The translations under genes were made by a program, and so were the position numbers. Below are positions 1 through 5,251 of a stretch of 5,251 nt of DNA, in pieces. Each line of letters opens with the position of its first letter. Positions within the stretch are counted from its first letter, which is position 1. The stretch spans positions 1 to 5,251 of the forward strand of contig CALGHC010000526.1 in NCBI GenBank assembly GCA_937915965.1. Direction: 5' to 3'. The stretch comes from an uncultured Myxococcales bacterium. GTDB lineage: Bacteria > Myxococcota_A > UBA9042. The notes below the pieces were generated by a model. That model was given only the letters and a program-made list of their open reading frames with translations. It was not told the origin of the DNA and did no database searches.

Positions 1-1
1 C

Positions 2-670
2 GTCACCGTGGTCGGCGCCATCGACCGTCCGTCGGTCGGCGGCGACAAAGCCAACGCCTGGTTCGGCCGCTTCGACGCCGCGATGCAGCCGCTGTGGGGC
101 AAGCCCTACGGCTACGACAAGGTCTCGGCCGACGTGCCGCGGGCGGCCACACTGCTCGAGGACGGCCGGGTCTTGGTCGCGGGCGCTCGGACTATCTCGC
201 CGACCTCGGCGACCGGCTGGTTGCTTTGGCTGGACGCGGCCGGCCTCATCGTCGCCGAGAAGAACGTCAGCTGGGGGGCATATCTCGCCTTCCACGCGAT
301 CGTGCCGGCGGCGGACGGCAGCTTTGTGGTCGCAGGGCGGGGCGGCAAGAACGGATCGCCGACGCTGTGGATGGGTCGCCTGGAGGCCAACGGTGCGCTG
401 GGCTGGACCCGGACGTGGCCCGACGCTGGCGAGATCACGTCGCTGGCGCCCCTCTCGGATGGTGACCTGCTTGTCGGTGGCACCTGGGTCGGCGATGGCC
501 CAGCCGTCTTCGTCGCCAGGGTCAACCCGTGGGGGCATGCGGGTTGTCTGGAGGCCGGCGCGTGCGCGACGATGGCGGTCGAGACCTGCGGCAAGGGTGC
601 GCAGTGCACGACCTACGGCTGCAACGCTGTCACGGGCTGCACCGAGGCGCCGCTGATCGGCTGCCTGTAG
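2..670 (+). CDS. C-terminal part of a secreted propeller-type repeat protein with a Cys-rich tail (5' end outside window)
   Basis: The frame is open from base 2 and ends at TAG 668-670, so the visible 222 residues are the C-terminal part of a longer protein; the GTG at 8 is not a credible start. The sequence shows units about 50 residues apart. Each has an aromatic-rich W-x-x-R/W-x-D/E strand (WFGRFD at 20-25, WLLWLD at 73-78, WMGRLE at 123-128, VFVARV at 169-174) and a later strand ending in V-A-G or V-G-G after a D-G turn. This pattern resembles the delta-60/beta-propeller proteins common in myxobacteria. After NPWG (175-178) comes a tail with seven cysteines (182, 188, 196, 202, 207, 213, 221), which suggests disulfides and therefore export; the signal peptide would lie upstream. 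No catalytic motif is visible and the substrate or role is unknown. The fold assignment is by pattern and the secreted location is inferred. Confidence 0.8.
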   Translation, partial: VTVVGAIDRPSVGGDKANAWFGRFDAAMQPLWGKPYGYDKVSADVPRAATLLEDGRVLVAGARTISPTSATGWLLWLDAAGLIVAEKNVSWGAYLAFHAIVPAADGSFVVAGRGGKNGSPTLWMGRLEANGALGWTRTWPDAGEITSLAPLSDGDLLVGGTWVGDGPAVFVARVNPWGHAGCLEAGACATMAVETCGKGAQCTTYGCNAVTGCTEAPLIGCL

Positions 671-712
671 ATATTCGCCAGATATTCGCCAGACATTCGC
701 CAGACATTCGCC
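669..712. repeat. Tandem repeat, 4 x 11 bp (AGAYATTCGCC)
   Basis: Four head-to-tail copies start at 669, 680, 691 and 702. The first two read AGATATTCGCC and the last two AGACATTCGCC, so the only variation is T/C at position 4. The first copy begins inside the TAG stop (668-670) of the upstream gene. The array is less G+C-rich than its surroundings. A weak 5-bp stem (CCAAC 714-718, GTTGG 726-730, loop of 7) follows, but there is no T-run, so I do not call a terminator. Function is unknown. Confidence 0.9.
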
Positions 713-750
713 GCCAACAGAGGCCGTTGGTCCGCTGCGCGCTCGGCTGC

Positions 751-830
751 GACTCAGCGACTCAGTGACTCAGCGACTCAGTGACTCAGTGACTCAGTGA
801 CTCAGCGACTCAGTGACTCAGCGACTCAGT
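751..830. repeat. Tandem repeat, 10 x 8 bp (GACTCAGY)
   Basis: Ten perfect-length copies of GACTCAG followed by C or T run without interruption. The eighth base reads C,T,C,T,T,T,C,T,C,T from left to right. The last copy (823-830) contains the stop codon of the minus-strand apaG gene. Every copy gives a TGA on the minus strand, and five copies followed by GA give a TGA on the plus strand, so the array is closed in all six frames. There are no spacers, so it is not a CRISPR. It fills most of the gap between two convergent genes. Confidence 0.95.
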
Positions 831-1215
831 TTACGGAACCTGGCTCGAAGAGCGCGAAAGGCGCGATCTCGGCGTCGAACGGGTCGCCGCTTGCCGTCAG
901 CATCGCGTATGCGCCGTGCATGCTGCCGACGGGGGTTCGCAGCGGGCATGCGGACGTGTACTCAAAGCCTTCGCCGGGTTGGAGGACCGGCTGCTCGCCG
1001 ACCACTCCGGCGCCTTCGACCTCTTCGACCCCGCCGTTGCCGTCGGTGATGACCCAGCGCCTCCGCAGCAGCTGAACCGAGGCCTCGCCCTCGTTGACGA
1101 TGCGGATCGTGTAGACAAAGAACCAGTGGTTCTGCTCGGGCTGGCTGTGTTCCTGCACATAGCGAGACTTCACGCGCACGCGAACGTTCTGCGTCACAAC
1201 TTCAGACTCGCCCAT
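826..1215 (-). CDS. apaG: ApaG family protein (DUF525)
   Basis: This 129-residue protein matches the usual ApaG length of about 125 and covers the whole family: an early WFFVYTIRIVNEG strand region (31-43), RRRWVITDGNG (51-61), the GxGxxG loop at 68-73 inside VEGAGVVGEQP, PGEGFEYTSACPL (80-92), TPVGSMHGAY (94-103), and a final P-F-D-A-E-I-x-P-F segment ending in N. ApaG has a single fibronectin-III-like fold and is cytosolic. It was named for linkage to the diadenosine tetraphosphatase gene apaH and has been linked to cobalt and magnesium resistance, but its biochemical activity is not settled. The start ATG (1213-1215) is supported by GGAGG (complement of 1225-1229) nine bases upstream. The gene stands alone, divergent from dinB and convergent with the propeller gene. 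Its TGA stop lies within the final unit of the 8-bp array, yet the protein ends where the family normally ends, so nothing seems lost. The family call is firm; the role is not. Confidence 0.95.
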   Translation of the reverse strand: MGESEVVTQNVRVRVKSRYVQEHSQPEQNHWFFVYTIRIVNEGEASVQLLRRRWVITDGNGGVEEVEGAGVVGEQPVLQPGEGFEYTSACPLRTPVGSMHGAYAMLTASGDPFDAEIAPFALFEPGSVN

Positions 1216-1224
1216 CGCGTAGAT

Positions 1225-1229
1225 CCTCC
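1225..1229 (-). promoter_or_regulatory. Ribosome binding site of apaG
   Basis: Read on the minus strand this is GGAGG, nine bases before the ATG at 1213-1215. It fixes that start, since no other in-frame start near it has such a site. Further upstream, CCGGT (1231-1235) and ACCGG (1249-1253) form a 5-bp inverted repeat with a 13-base loop; it is too weak to interpret. Confidence 0.8.
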
Positions 1230-1278
1230 ACCGGTCGCTGGCTCGATCACCGGCGCCGCGTCACTTCATGGCGCACAC

Positions 1279-1341
1279 CGGCCCGAAGTGCAAGACACCC
1301 GGCCCGAAGTGCGACACTCCCGGCTCGATGTGCGGGACAGG
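1279..1341. repeat. Tandem repeat, 3 x 21 bp, core CGGCCCGAAGTGC
   Basis: The 13-bp core CGGCCCGAAGTGC occurs at 1279 and 1300, and a diverged copy CGGCTCGATGTGC at 1321, at exact 21-bp spacing. The 8-bp linkers between cores vary but share an ACA or ACT near the middle. The period is seven codons, so it stays open on both strands, giving GPKC-x-TP on the plus strand and HFGPGV-x on the minus strand. I found no gene that would use it, so I treat it as an intergenic repeat. An isolated CACTTC at 1262-1267 is complementary to the GAAGTG in the core. Confidence 0.8.
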
Positions 1342-1688
1342 GGCTGGCCAGCAGGCGCCGCCACATGGCGATTTTCTGGCCGTCGCGAGCCACACGCCGT
1401 ACCGTCCGCCCCGGCGCCAACCGCAGGCCACGCTGCCTTTGGCGGCCGCCGTGACGTCCCATGGGAAGACATTGATGACTCGATTGCGGCCCACACCTGC
1501 CCACCCCGACCTGCCGCGCGGCGACCGTTCGATCGGCGCCTCGTCGCTGCGTCGGTCCCGGCCGCTTCGGCCCGAGCTGTGGCAGAAGCTGGTGCGACCC
1601 GTGCTGCCGCGGCCCTGTCCGCGCCTCGATCACAGCCGTCGCAATCGTCCGATGCGCCGCTGGCAGTGGCGCTGAGCGCGGACTTGCC
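1342..1688. other. Non-coding or unrecognised stretch in the apaG-dinB divergent spacer
   Basis: About 350 bases without a gene I can support. Several frames stay open on both strands, as expected in G+C-rich DNA, but their translations are Arg/Pro- or Ala-rich with no recognisable motif, and none has a good ribosome binding site. It could hold the promoters of both apaG and dinB, or the remains of a decayed gene. I did not find a clear -35/-10 pair or a LexA-like site by eye. Confidence 0.5.
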
Positions 1689-1741
1689 GTGGAGGGGGGC
1701 GCCCCGCCACACTGGCTGCGCAGCTCCCCCTCCCTAGGAGG
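1689..1741 (+). promoter_or_regulatory. Structured leader of dinB with two mutually exclusive folds and the Shine-Dalgarno site
   Basis: The strong site AGGAGGT (1736-1742) sits five bases before the dinB ATG. In one fold, GTGG (1689-1692) pairs with CCAC (1707-1710), one A-G mismatch follows, GGGG (1694-1697) pairs with CCCC (1702-1705), and CCTCC (1729-1733) pairs with the GGAGG of the ribosome binding site (1737-1741) across a 3-base loop. In the other fold, GGAGGGGG (1691-1698) pairs perfectly with CCCCCTCC (1726-1733), which frees the ribosome binding site. The DNA also has two perfect 10-bp palindromes, GGGGCGCCCC (1696-1705) and GCTGCGCAGC (1715-1724), which could be protein sites instead. 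The pairings are visible; any regulatory role is inferred, and G/C tracts pair easily by chance. Confidence 0.35.
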
Positions 1742-1747
1742 TGCGCG

Positions 1748-3007
1748 ATGACCGACCGCAAGACGACCGACCTGGCTTTGACCGACGACGCTGCATCCGA
1801 CGACGCTGCATCCGACGACGCTGCATCCGATGCCGCTGCGTCCGATGTCGCCGCGTCCGATGCCGCCGCGTCCGATGCCGGCATTTCCGACGACGTCGCA
1901 GCCGATGCTGCTCCTACCGATGCAGCGCCCCGGCAGCGCAAGATCATCCACGTCGACATGGACGCCTTCTTCGCTGCGGTCGAGATGCGCGATGATCCGG
2001 CGCTGCGTGACGTGCCTCTCGCCGTTGGCGGCCGGCCCGAGCGCCGCGGTGTGGTCGCGACCGCCAACTACGAGGCGCGTCGCTTTGGCGTGCACTCGGC
2101 GATGGCGAGCGCGCGGGCAGTGCGACTGTGTGCCAACCTCGTGCTCGTGCCGCCGCGCTTCGATGTCTACCGCGCCGAGAGCGGTCGCATTCGCAATATC
2201 TTTCGACGCTACACGGACCTGGTTGAGCCGCAGTCCCTCGATGAGGCCTTCCTCGACGTGACCGACAGCCCCGCCTGTGACGGCAGCGCCACCCGCATGG
2301 CCGAACAGATCCGCCGCGAGATCCGCGAGACCACCGGCCTGACCGCCTCGGCGGGCGTGGCGCCCAACCGCTTCCTGGCGAAGGTCGGCAGCGACTGGAA
2401 CAAGCCCGACGGGCAGTTTGTCATCACACCCGCCCAGGTCGCGGCGTTCGTACACGCCCTGCCAGTCGGCCGGATCCCCGGGGTGGGCCGTGTCACGGGT
2501 GAACGCCTCGCCGGCCTCAAGGTGGCGACCTGCGGCGACCTGCAGGCCCTCGGTGTGGCCACACTCGAGTCGCATTTCGGCCGCTGGGGCAAGCGCTTGT
2601 ACGAGCTCGCTCGCGGCATCGACGACCGCCCCATCGTGCCGCATCGCGTGCGCAAGCAGCTGAGCGTCGAGCGCACCTTTGACGAGGATCTGCCCGACCT
2701 CGACGCCTGCCACTACGAGCTCGAGCGCCTGCACGGGGTCTTCTTGGAGCGCTACCAACAGGCCGCCGTCGCCGACCGGGTCCGCGGCTTTACCGTCAAG
2801 CTGCGTTTCGAGGACTTCGAGACGACGACGATCGACCGGGCGGGCCTCGGCGCCCCCGAGCTGGAGGTCTTTGCCGAGCTGCTCGAGGCCGCCTGGGATC
2901 GCGGCGAGCGGCCGGTTCGCTTGATCGGCATGGGCGTGAGGCTGGCCGAGCCGCCGCGGGTGCCACGCGCGGGCGAGCAGTTCGAGCTGTGGCCGGGTGG
3001 GTGGTAG
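1748..3007 (+). CDS. dinB: DNA polymerase IV (Y-family translesion polymerase) with an extra Asp/Ala/Ser-rich N-terminus
   Basis: This is a complete 419-residue Y-family polymerase, which copies past damaged template bases with low fidelity and no proofreading. The catalytic core begins at RKIIHVDMDAFFAAVE (64-79). Metal ligands are D70 and D165 with E166 in SLDEAFLDV, and F75 is at the steric-gate position. These sit exactly 62 residues after E. coli D8, D103, E104 and F13, so the palm aligns without gaps. YEARRFGVHSAM, the K-x-x-S-D-x-N-K-P-D-G segment, the helix-hairpin-helix GRIPGVG (241-247) and the little-finger start RKQLSVERTF follow in order. The end, QFELW (411-415), fits a beta-clamp binding motif. 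Residues 1-62 are extra: about 16 Asp with mostly Ala and Ser, no predicted fold. AGGAGGT five bases before ATG 1748 supports this start, and no start codon with a ribosome site lies nearer the core. The gene is monocistronic, divergent from apaG and convergent with the kinase gene 46 bp away, where I see no clear terminator. No SOS box was recognised. Confidence 0.97.
   Translation: MTDRKTTDLALTDDAASDDAASDDAASDAAASDVAASDAAASDAGISDDVAADAAPTDAAPRQRKIIHVDMDAFFAAVEMRDDPALRDVPLAVGGRPERRGVVATANYEARRFGVHSAMASARAVRLCANLVLVPPRFDVYRAESGRIRNIFRRYTDLVEPQSLDEAFLDVTDSPACDGSATRMAEQIRREIRETTGLTASAGVAPNRFLAKVGSDWNKPDGQFVITPAQVAAFVHALPVGRIPGVGRVTGERLAGLKVATCGDLQALGVATLESHFGRWGKRLYELARGIDDRPIVPHRVRKQLSVERTFDEDLPDLDACHYELERLHGVFLERYQQAAVADRVRGFTVKLRFEDFETTTIDRAGLGAPELEVFAELLEAAWDRGERPVRLIGMGVRLAEPPRVPRAGEQFELWPGGW
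1784..1918 (+). repeat. In-frame tandem repeat, 9 x 15 bp, in the 5' end of dinB
   Basis: Nine 15-bp units encode the pentapeptide D-(D/A/V)-A-A-S and variants. The first three units (1784-1828) are identical at the base level (GACGACGCTGCATCC); the next three change at synonymous and second-codon positions; the last three (1874-1918) have diverged to DAGIS, DDVAA and DAAPT. Codons GAT, GCT and GCA are common here, unlike the C/G-ending codons of the polymerase body. Each early unit holds an imperfect 11-bp palindrome (GACGCTGCATC), so the opposite strand also reads as Asp-Ala-Ser. Gain or loss of units keeps the frame. The gradient from identical to diverged suggests recent expansion at the 5' end. 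Confidence 0.92.
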
Positions 3008-3053
3008 GGGCTCTTTCCCGCAGCCAAACGAGCGCCGAGCCACCCAGCCTGTT

Positions 3054-5003
3054 TCAGGGTTCGTCCGGGCGCTGCTGGTCGTCGATCAGCTTCGCCACAG
3101 CGCCTGTCAACGTCGCGCCCACGAACGGCTTGGCCAGGACGTGCTGAGTCGCCCCCTGCAGGCGTGGGTCGCCGCCCATGTCGGCGTAGCCGGACATGAA
3201 CAGGACCGGCAGATCGGGGCGCCCGACCCACAGCGAATCGGCCATCGCCGGCCCGGAGAGTCGGGGCATGACGACGTCGGTCACGACCAGGTCGATCGCG
3301 GCGGCTTCTCGGGCGTAGACCTCAAGCCCCTCGACGCCGTCGCGGGCCGCGTGCACGGTGTAACCGGCGCGCTCGAGGATGCGCGTGGCGAGCGCGCGCA
3401 CGCCGTCTTCGTCTTCGACCAGCAAGACTGTGCGGGCGCCGTCGCCTGCGGTCCGCTCGCGCTTCGAGGGCGGCGCCGCCTCCAGATCGTCGTCGGTGGT
3501 AGGCAGCAGGATCTCGAAACGCGTACCGACACCCGGATCGCTGCGCAGGCTGATATCGCCGCCCGCGCCCTTGACGACCCCGTAGGCGATGGCGAGCCCG
3601 AGGCCCGTGCCCTTGCCCTGCGGCTTCGTCGTGAAGAAGGGCTCAAAGGCGCGATCGGCGACCTCTCGGGTCATGCCGCAGCCGTTGTCCGCGACGACGA
3701 TCCGCACATGGGGGCCCGGGCTCAGGCCTTGATGTGGCCTGATGTCGTCGACGCCAAGGTCGACCTTGGCGGTCTTGATCCGCACCTCGCCCTCGCCCGC
3801 CATGGCGTCGCGGGCGTTGAGGACCAGGTTGAGCAGGACCTGCTCGAGGTTGCCTGGGTCTGCCTTGACCAGCAGTGGCGCGGCGCCCAGGGCGGTCGCG
3901 ACGGTGATCGCCTCGCCGACTGACTTTTGCAGCAGATCCAGAAGGACCCCGATCAGGTCGTCGACATCGAGCGCGACCGGCGCCGAGACGTGGTGGCGGC
4001 TGAAGGTCAGCAGCTGGCGGGTGACCGACGCGCCGCGACGGGCGGCGTCGCGGATGATCAGGAGGTCGTCGCGGATGGTGCTCTGCTCGGTGAGATCGTC
4101 GAGGACCAGGTCGGCGCAGCTCAGCACGATCGAGAGGATGTTGTTGAAGTCGTGCGCGACGCCGCCGGCGAGCTGGCCGACAGCCTCCATCTTCTGGGCC
4201 TGGGTGAGCTGGGCTTGCAGCGCCTCCTCGCGGCTGACGTCCCGCGCCGTCGAGATGTAGCTGTGTGGCTTGCCGTGGTCGTCGCGCAGGACGCGGATGG
4301 TCACCTGCCGCGGCAGCGTCTCGCCGGCGCGGCTGCGGTTGGTCATGCGCCCTGACCAGTCTGCGCCCGATTCGAGGGTCGCGATGACGTCGTCGTAGAA
4401 CGAGGCGTCCTGGTCGGCGGTGCGAAACGCCCACATCGACAGGCCGACTGCCTCCTCCCGGCTGAAGCCAGTCGACCGCTCGAAGGCCTCGTTGACGTAG
4501 ACGATCGCCAGGTTGGTGTCGAAGATGACCACGGCGTCGGTGGACTGTTCGACCACGGCGGCCAGGCGCGCGCGCTCCTGATCGGCGCGATGACGCTCGG
4601 CCACGTCGGTCTGGATCGCGAAGAAGCCGACGACCTCGCCGTCGTCGTCGGCGATCGGGTTGGCGCTGCTGGCGACGATGCGCAGGGCGCCGTCCCGGTG
4701 GCGATTGACGATCTCGCCGGCGACGATCTCGCCGCTGGTGATCGCCCGCCAGAAGTGTTCGTAGGCCTCGGGTGGTAGCACGCCGCTCTTGATCACCCGC
4801 GGCGTCGCCTTGCCGATCAGCTCGTCGGGCTGCCAGCCATAGAGCGCGCAGAACGCCGGGTTGACGTAGGTGAAGGTGCCGTCGCGGTCGGTCAGGAAGA
4901 TCGCTTCGCCCGACGCGTGCACCGCCTTGCGCAGCGCGGCGAGCTCATGTCCGTTCGCCAGCGCGGCCGCCGCGCCGCCGAGGTCCGTTGTGTCTGCGGG
5001 CAT
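3054..5003 (-). CDS. PAS-PAS hybrid sensor histidine kinase with C-terminal receiver domain
   Basis: A complete 649-residue cytosolic sensor with no membrane segment or signal peptide. Domains in order: PAS (about 25-137), PAS (about 145-258), a HisKA dimerisation helix pair with the phosphoacceptor H284 in GGVAHDFNNIL, and a HATPase domain with N396 (N box), DNGCG 439-443 (G1), F453-F457 (F box) and GKGTGLGL 463-470 (G2). After a charged linker (about 502-523) comes a receiver domain with acidic E530/D531, phosphoacceptor D576 in VVTDVVMP, S604 and K625-P626. All catalytic residues are present. The usual scheme is ATP to His to Asp, with phosphate passed on or the receiver acting as a brake; the partner is not in the window. 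The PAS ligand cannot be told, as no heme or flavin signature is evident. The start ATG (5001-5003) follows a weak GGTGAG (complement of 5009-5014) at five bases. It lies tail to tail with dinB and there is no adjacent regulator gene. Confidence 0.95.
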   Translation of the reverse strand: MPADTTDLGGAAAALANGHELAALRKAVHASGEAIFLTDRDGTFTYVNPAFCALYGWQPDELIGKATPRVIKSGVLPPEAYEHFWRAITSGEIVAGEIVNRHRDGALRIVASSANPIADDDGEVVGFFAIQTDVAERHRADQERARLAAVVEQSTDAVVIFDTNLAIVYVNEAFERSTGFSREEAVGLSMWAFRTADQDASFYDDVIATLESGADWSGRMTNRSRAGETLPRQVTIRVLRDDHGKPHSYISTARDVSREEALQAQLTQAQKMEAVGQLAGGVAHDFNNILSIVLSCADLVLDDLTEQSTIRDDLLIIRDAARRGASVTRQLLTFSRHHVSAPVALDVDDLIGVLLDLLQKSVGEAITVATALGAAPLLVKADPGNLEQVLLNLVLNARDAMAGEGEVRIKTAKVDLGVDDIRPHQGLSPGPHVRIVVADNGCGMTREVADRAFEPFFTTKPQGKGTGLGLAIAYGVVKGAGGDISLRSDPGVGTRFEILLPTTDDDLEAAPPSKRERTAGDGARTVLLVEDEDGVRALATRILERAGYTVHAARDGVEGLEVYAREAAAIDLVVTDVVMPRLSGPAMADSLWVGRPDLPVLFMSGYADMGGDPRLQGATQHVLAKPFVGATLTGAVAKLIDDQQRPDEP

Positions 5004-5036
5004 GGCATCTCACCGACCAGTCTGGATTGTGGGCTC

Positions 5037-5065
5037 CGCGAGCGAAGGTGATTCTCGCGCTCGCG
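5037..5065 (-). promoter_or_regulatory. 8-bp inverted repeat upstream of the hybrid kinase gene
   Basis: CGCGAGCG (5037-5044) and CGCTCGCG (5058-5065) are perfect complements around a 13-base centre, starting 34 bp before the kinase ATG. GGGCTC occurs just outside both arms (5031-5036 and 5067-5072) as a direct repeat. It could be an operator or a leader hairpin, but CG-rich inverted repeats arise easily at this composition, so the call is tentative. Confidence 0.25.
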
Positions 5066-5150
5066 CGGGCTCTTTGGCCGGAGGTCGTGGCGGCCAGGGC
5101 GCGCGGGCATTGCAGCGCAGTTCGTGCGCGAGCGCAACTTCGCCGATCGC

Positions 5151-5251
5151 CCGGCATCGCCGCGCATCGCCGCGCATCGCCGCGTATCGCCGCGCATCGC
5201 CGCGCATCGCCCCGCATCGCCCCGCATCGCCCCGCATCGCCCCGCATCGCC
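5151..5251. repeat. Tandem repeat, at least 10 x 10 bp (CSCGCATCGC), reaching the window edge
   Basis: Ten units run from 5151 to 5250 and the array meets the window edge at 5251, so its true length is unknown. Left to right the units are CCGGCATCGC, two CGCGCATCGC, one CGCGTATCGC, two CGCGCATCGC and four CCCGCATCGC, so variants occur in blocks. A more degenerate unit may precede at 5141. On the minus strand, the direction of the kinase gene, nine of ten units contain ATG and none contains a stop in any frame. It lies about 150-250 bp upstream of that gene. Confidence 0.93.

Noticed and set aside
714..730. Possible terminator hairpin (CCAAC / GTTGG)
   Set aside because: The stem is only five pairs (plus a possible G-U) and no T-run follows.
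751..830. Possible CRISPR array
   Set aside because: Units are 8 bp and directly abutting with no spacers, and no cas genes are present.
1261..1675. Small open frames in the divergent spacer (plus 1268-1675 and minus 1261-1494)
   Set aside because: Both run through the 21-bp repeat, have no good ribosome binding site and give low-complexity or unfamiliar sequence. A real small gene cannot be fully excluded.
916..1737. 273-codon plus-strand open frame across apaG and the spacer
   Set aside because: The first third is antisense to apaG, and the rest is Ala/Arg/Pro-rich with no domain and no ribosome binding site.
1247..3043. 598-codon open frame on the minus strand, antisense to dinB
   Set aside because: It lies opposite an unmistakable dinB and its translation has no recognisable motif. 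Long antisense frames are common in G+C-rich genes, and part of it reads through the 15-bp repeats.
3008..3053. Possible bidirectional terminator between dinB and the kinase gene
   Set aside because: Only a 4-bp GGCT/AGCC pairing is visible, with no T or A tract placed as expected.
2997..3923. 308-codon plus-strand open frame
   Set aside because: It is antisense to the receiver and ATPase domains of the hybrid kinase, whose motifs are intact in the minus frame.
5004..5247. Open frames rich in M-R-G-D and R-C repeats upstream of the kinase
   Set aside because: They are direct translations of the 10-bp array in three frames followed by unrelated sequence, so they are not supported as proteins; only a possible leader effect is discussed.

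Overview
The window is G+C-rich throughout, with dense, mostly G/C-ending codons. It carries a propeller-type secreted protein with a Cys-rich tail, a soluble PAS-PAS hybrid histidine kinase, and many short tandem repeats between genes. This combination suggests a member of the Myxococcota (the former myxobacterial Deltaproteobacteria). That placement is inferred from gene style and composition; no marker gene in the window proves it.

Layout, left to right. (1) 2-670 (+): the 3' end of a long repeat-containing, probably exported protein. (2) 669-830: two tandem arrays, 4 x 11 bp and 10 x 8 bp, in the gap between two convergent genes. Each array overlaps the stop codon of the gene next to it. 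(3) 826-1215 (-): apaG. (4) 1216-1747: a 532-bp divergent spacer with three copies of a 21-bp repeat, no convincing gene, and a G/C-rich leader just before dinB that can fold in two mutually exclusive ways around its ribosome binding site. (5) 1748-3007 (+): dinB, DNA polymerase IV, complete, with an extra 62-residue Asp/Ala/Ser-rich N-terminus built from nine 15-bp repeats. (6) 3054-5003 (-): a complete 649-residue PAS-PAS-HisKA-HATPase-REC hybrid kinase, convergent with dinB. (7) 5004-5251: its upstream region, with an 8-bp inverted repeat and a 10-bp tandem array that reaches the window edge.

The genes do not form an operon: strands run + - + -, so each is probably transcribed separately. 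apaG and dinB are divergent and share a spacer, which leaves room for joint regulation. The one link suggested by known biology is that the human ApaG-domain protein POLDIP2 works with translesion polymerases, and here an apaG gene faces a Y-family polymerase gene.

The most distinctive aspect is the repeats: five tandem families with five different periods (8, 10, 11, 15 and 21 bp) in about 5 kb, several placed exactly at gene boundaries and one translated into a polymerase. I do not see a clear new multi-gene system. The observations most worth testing are the dinB leader, the dinB N-terminal repeat tail, and the arrays that supply stop or start codons in every frame.
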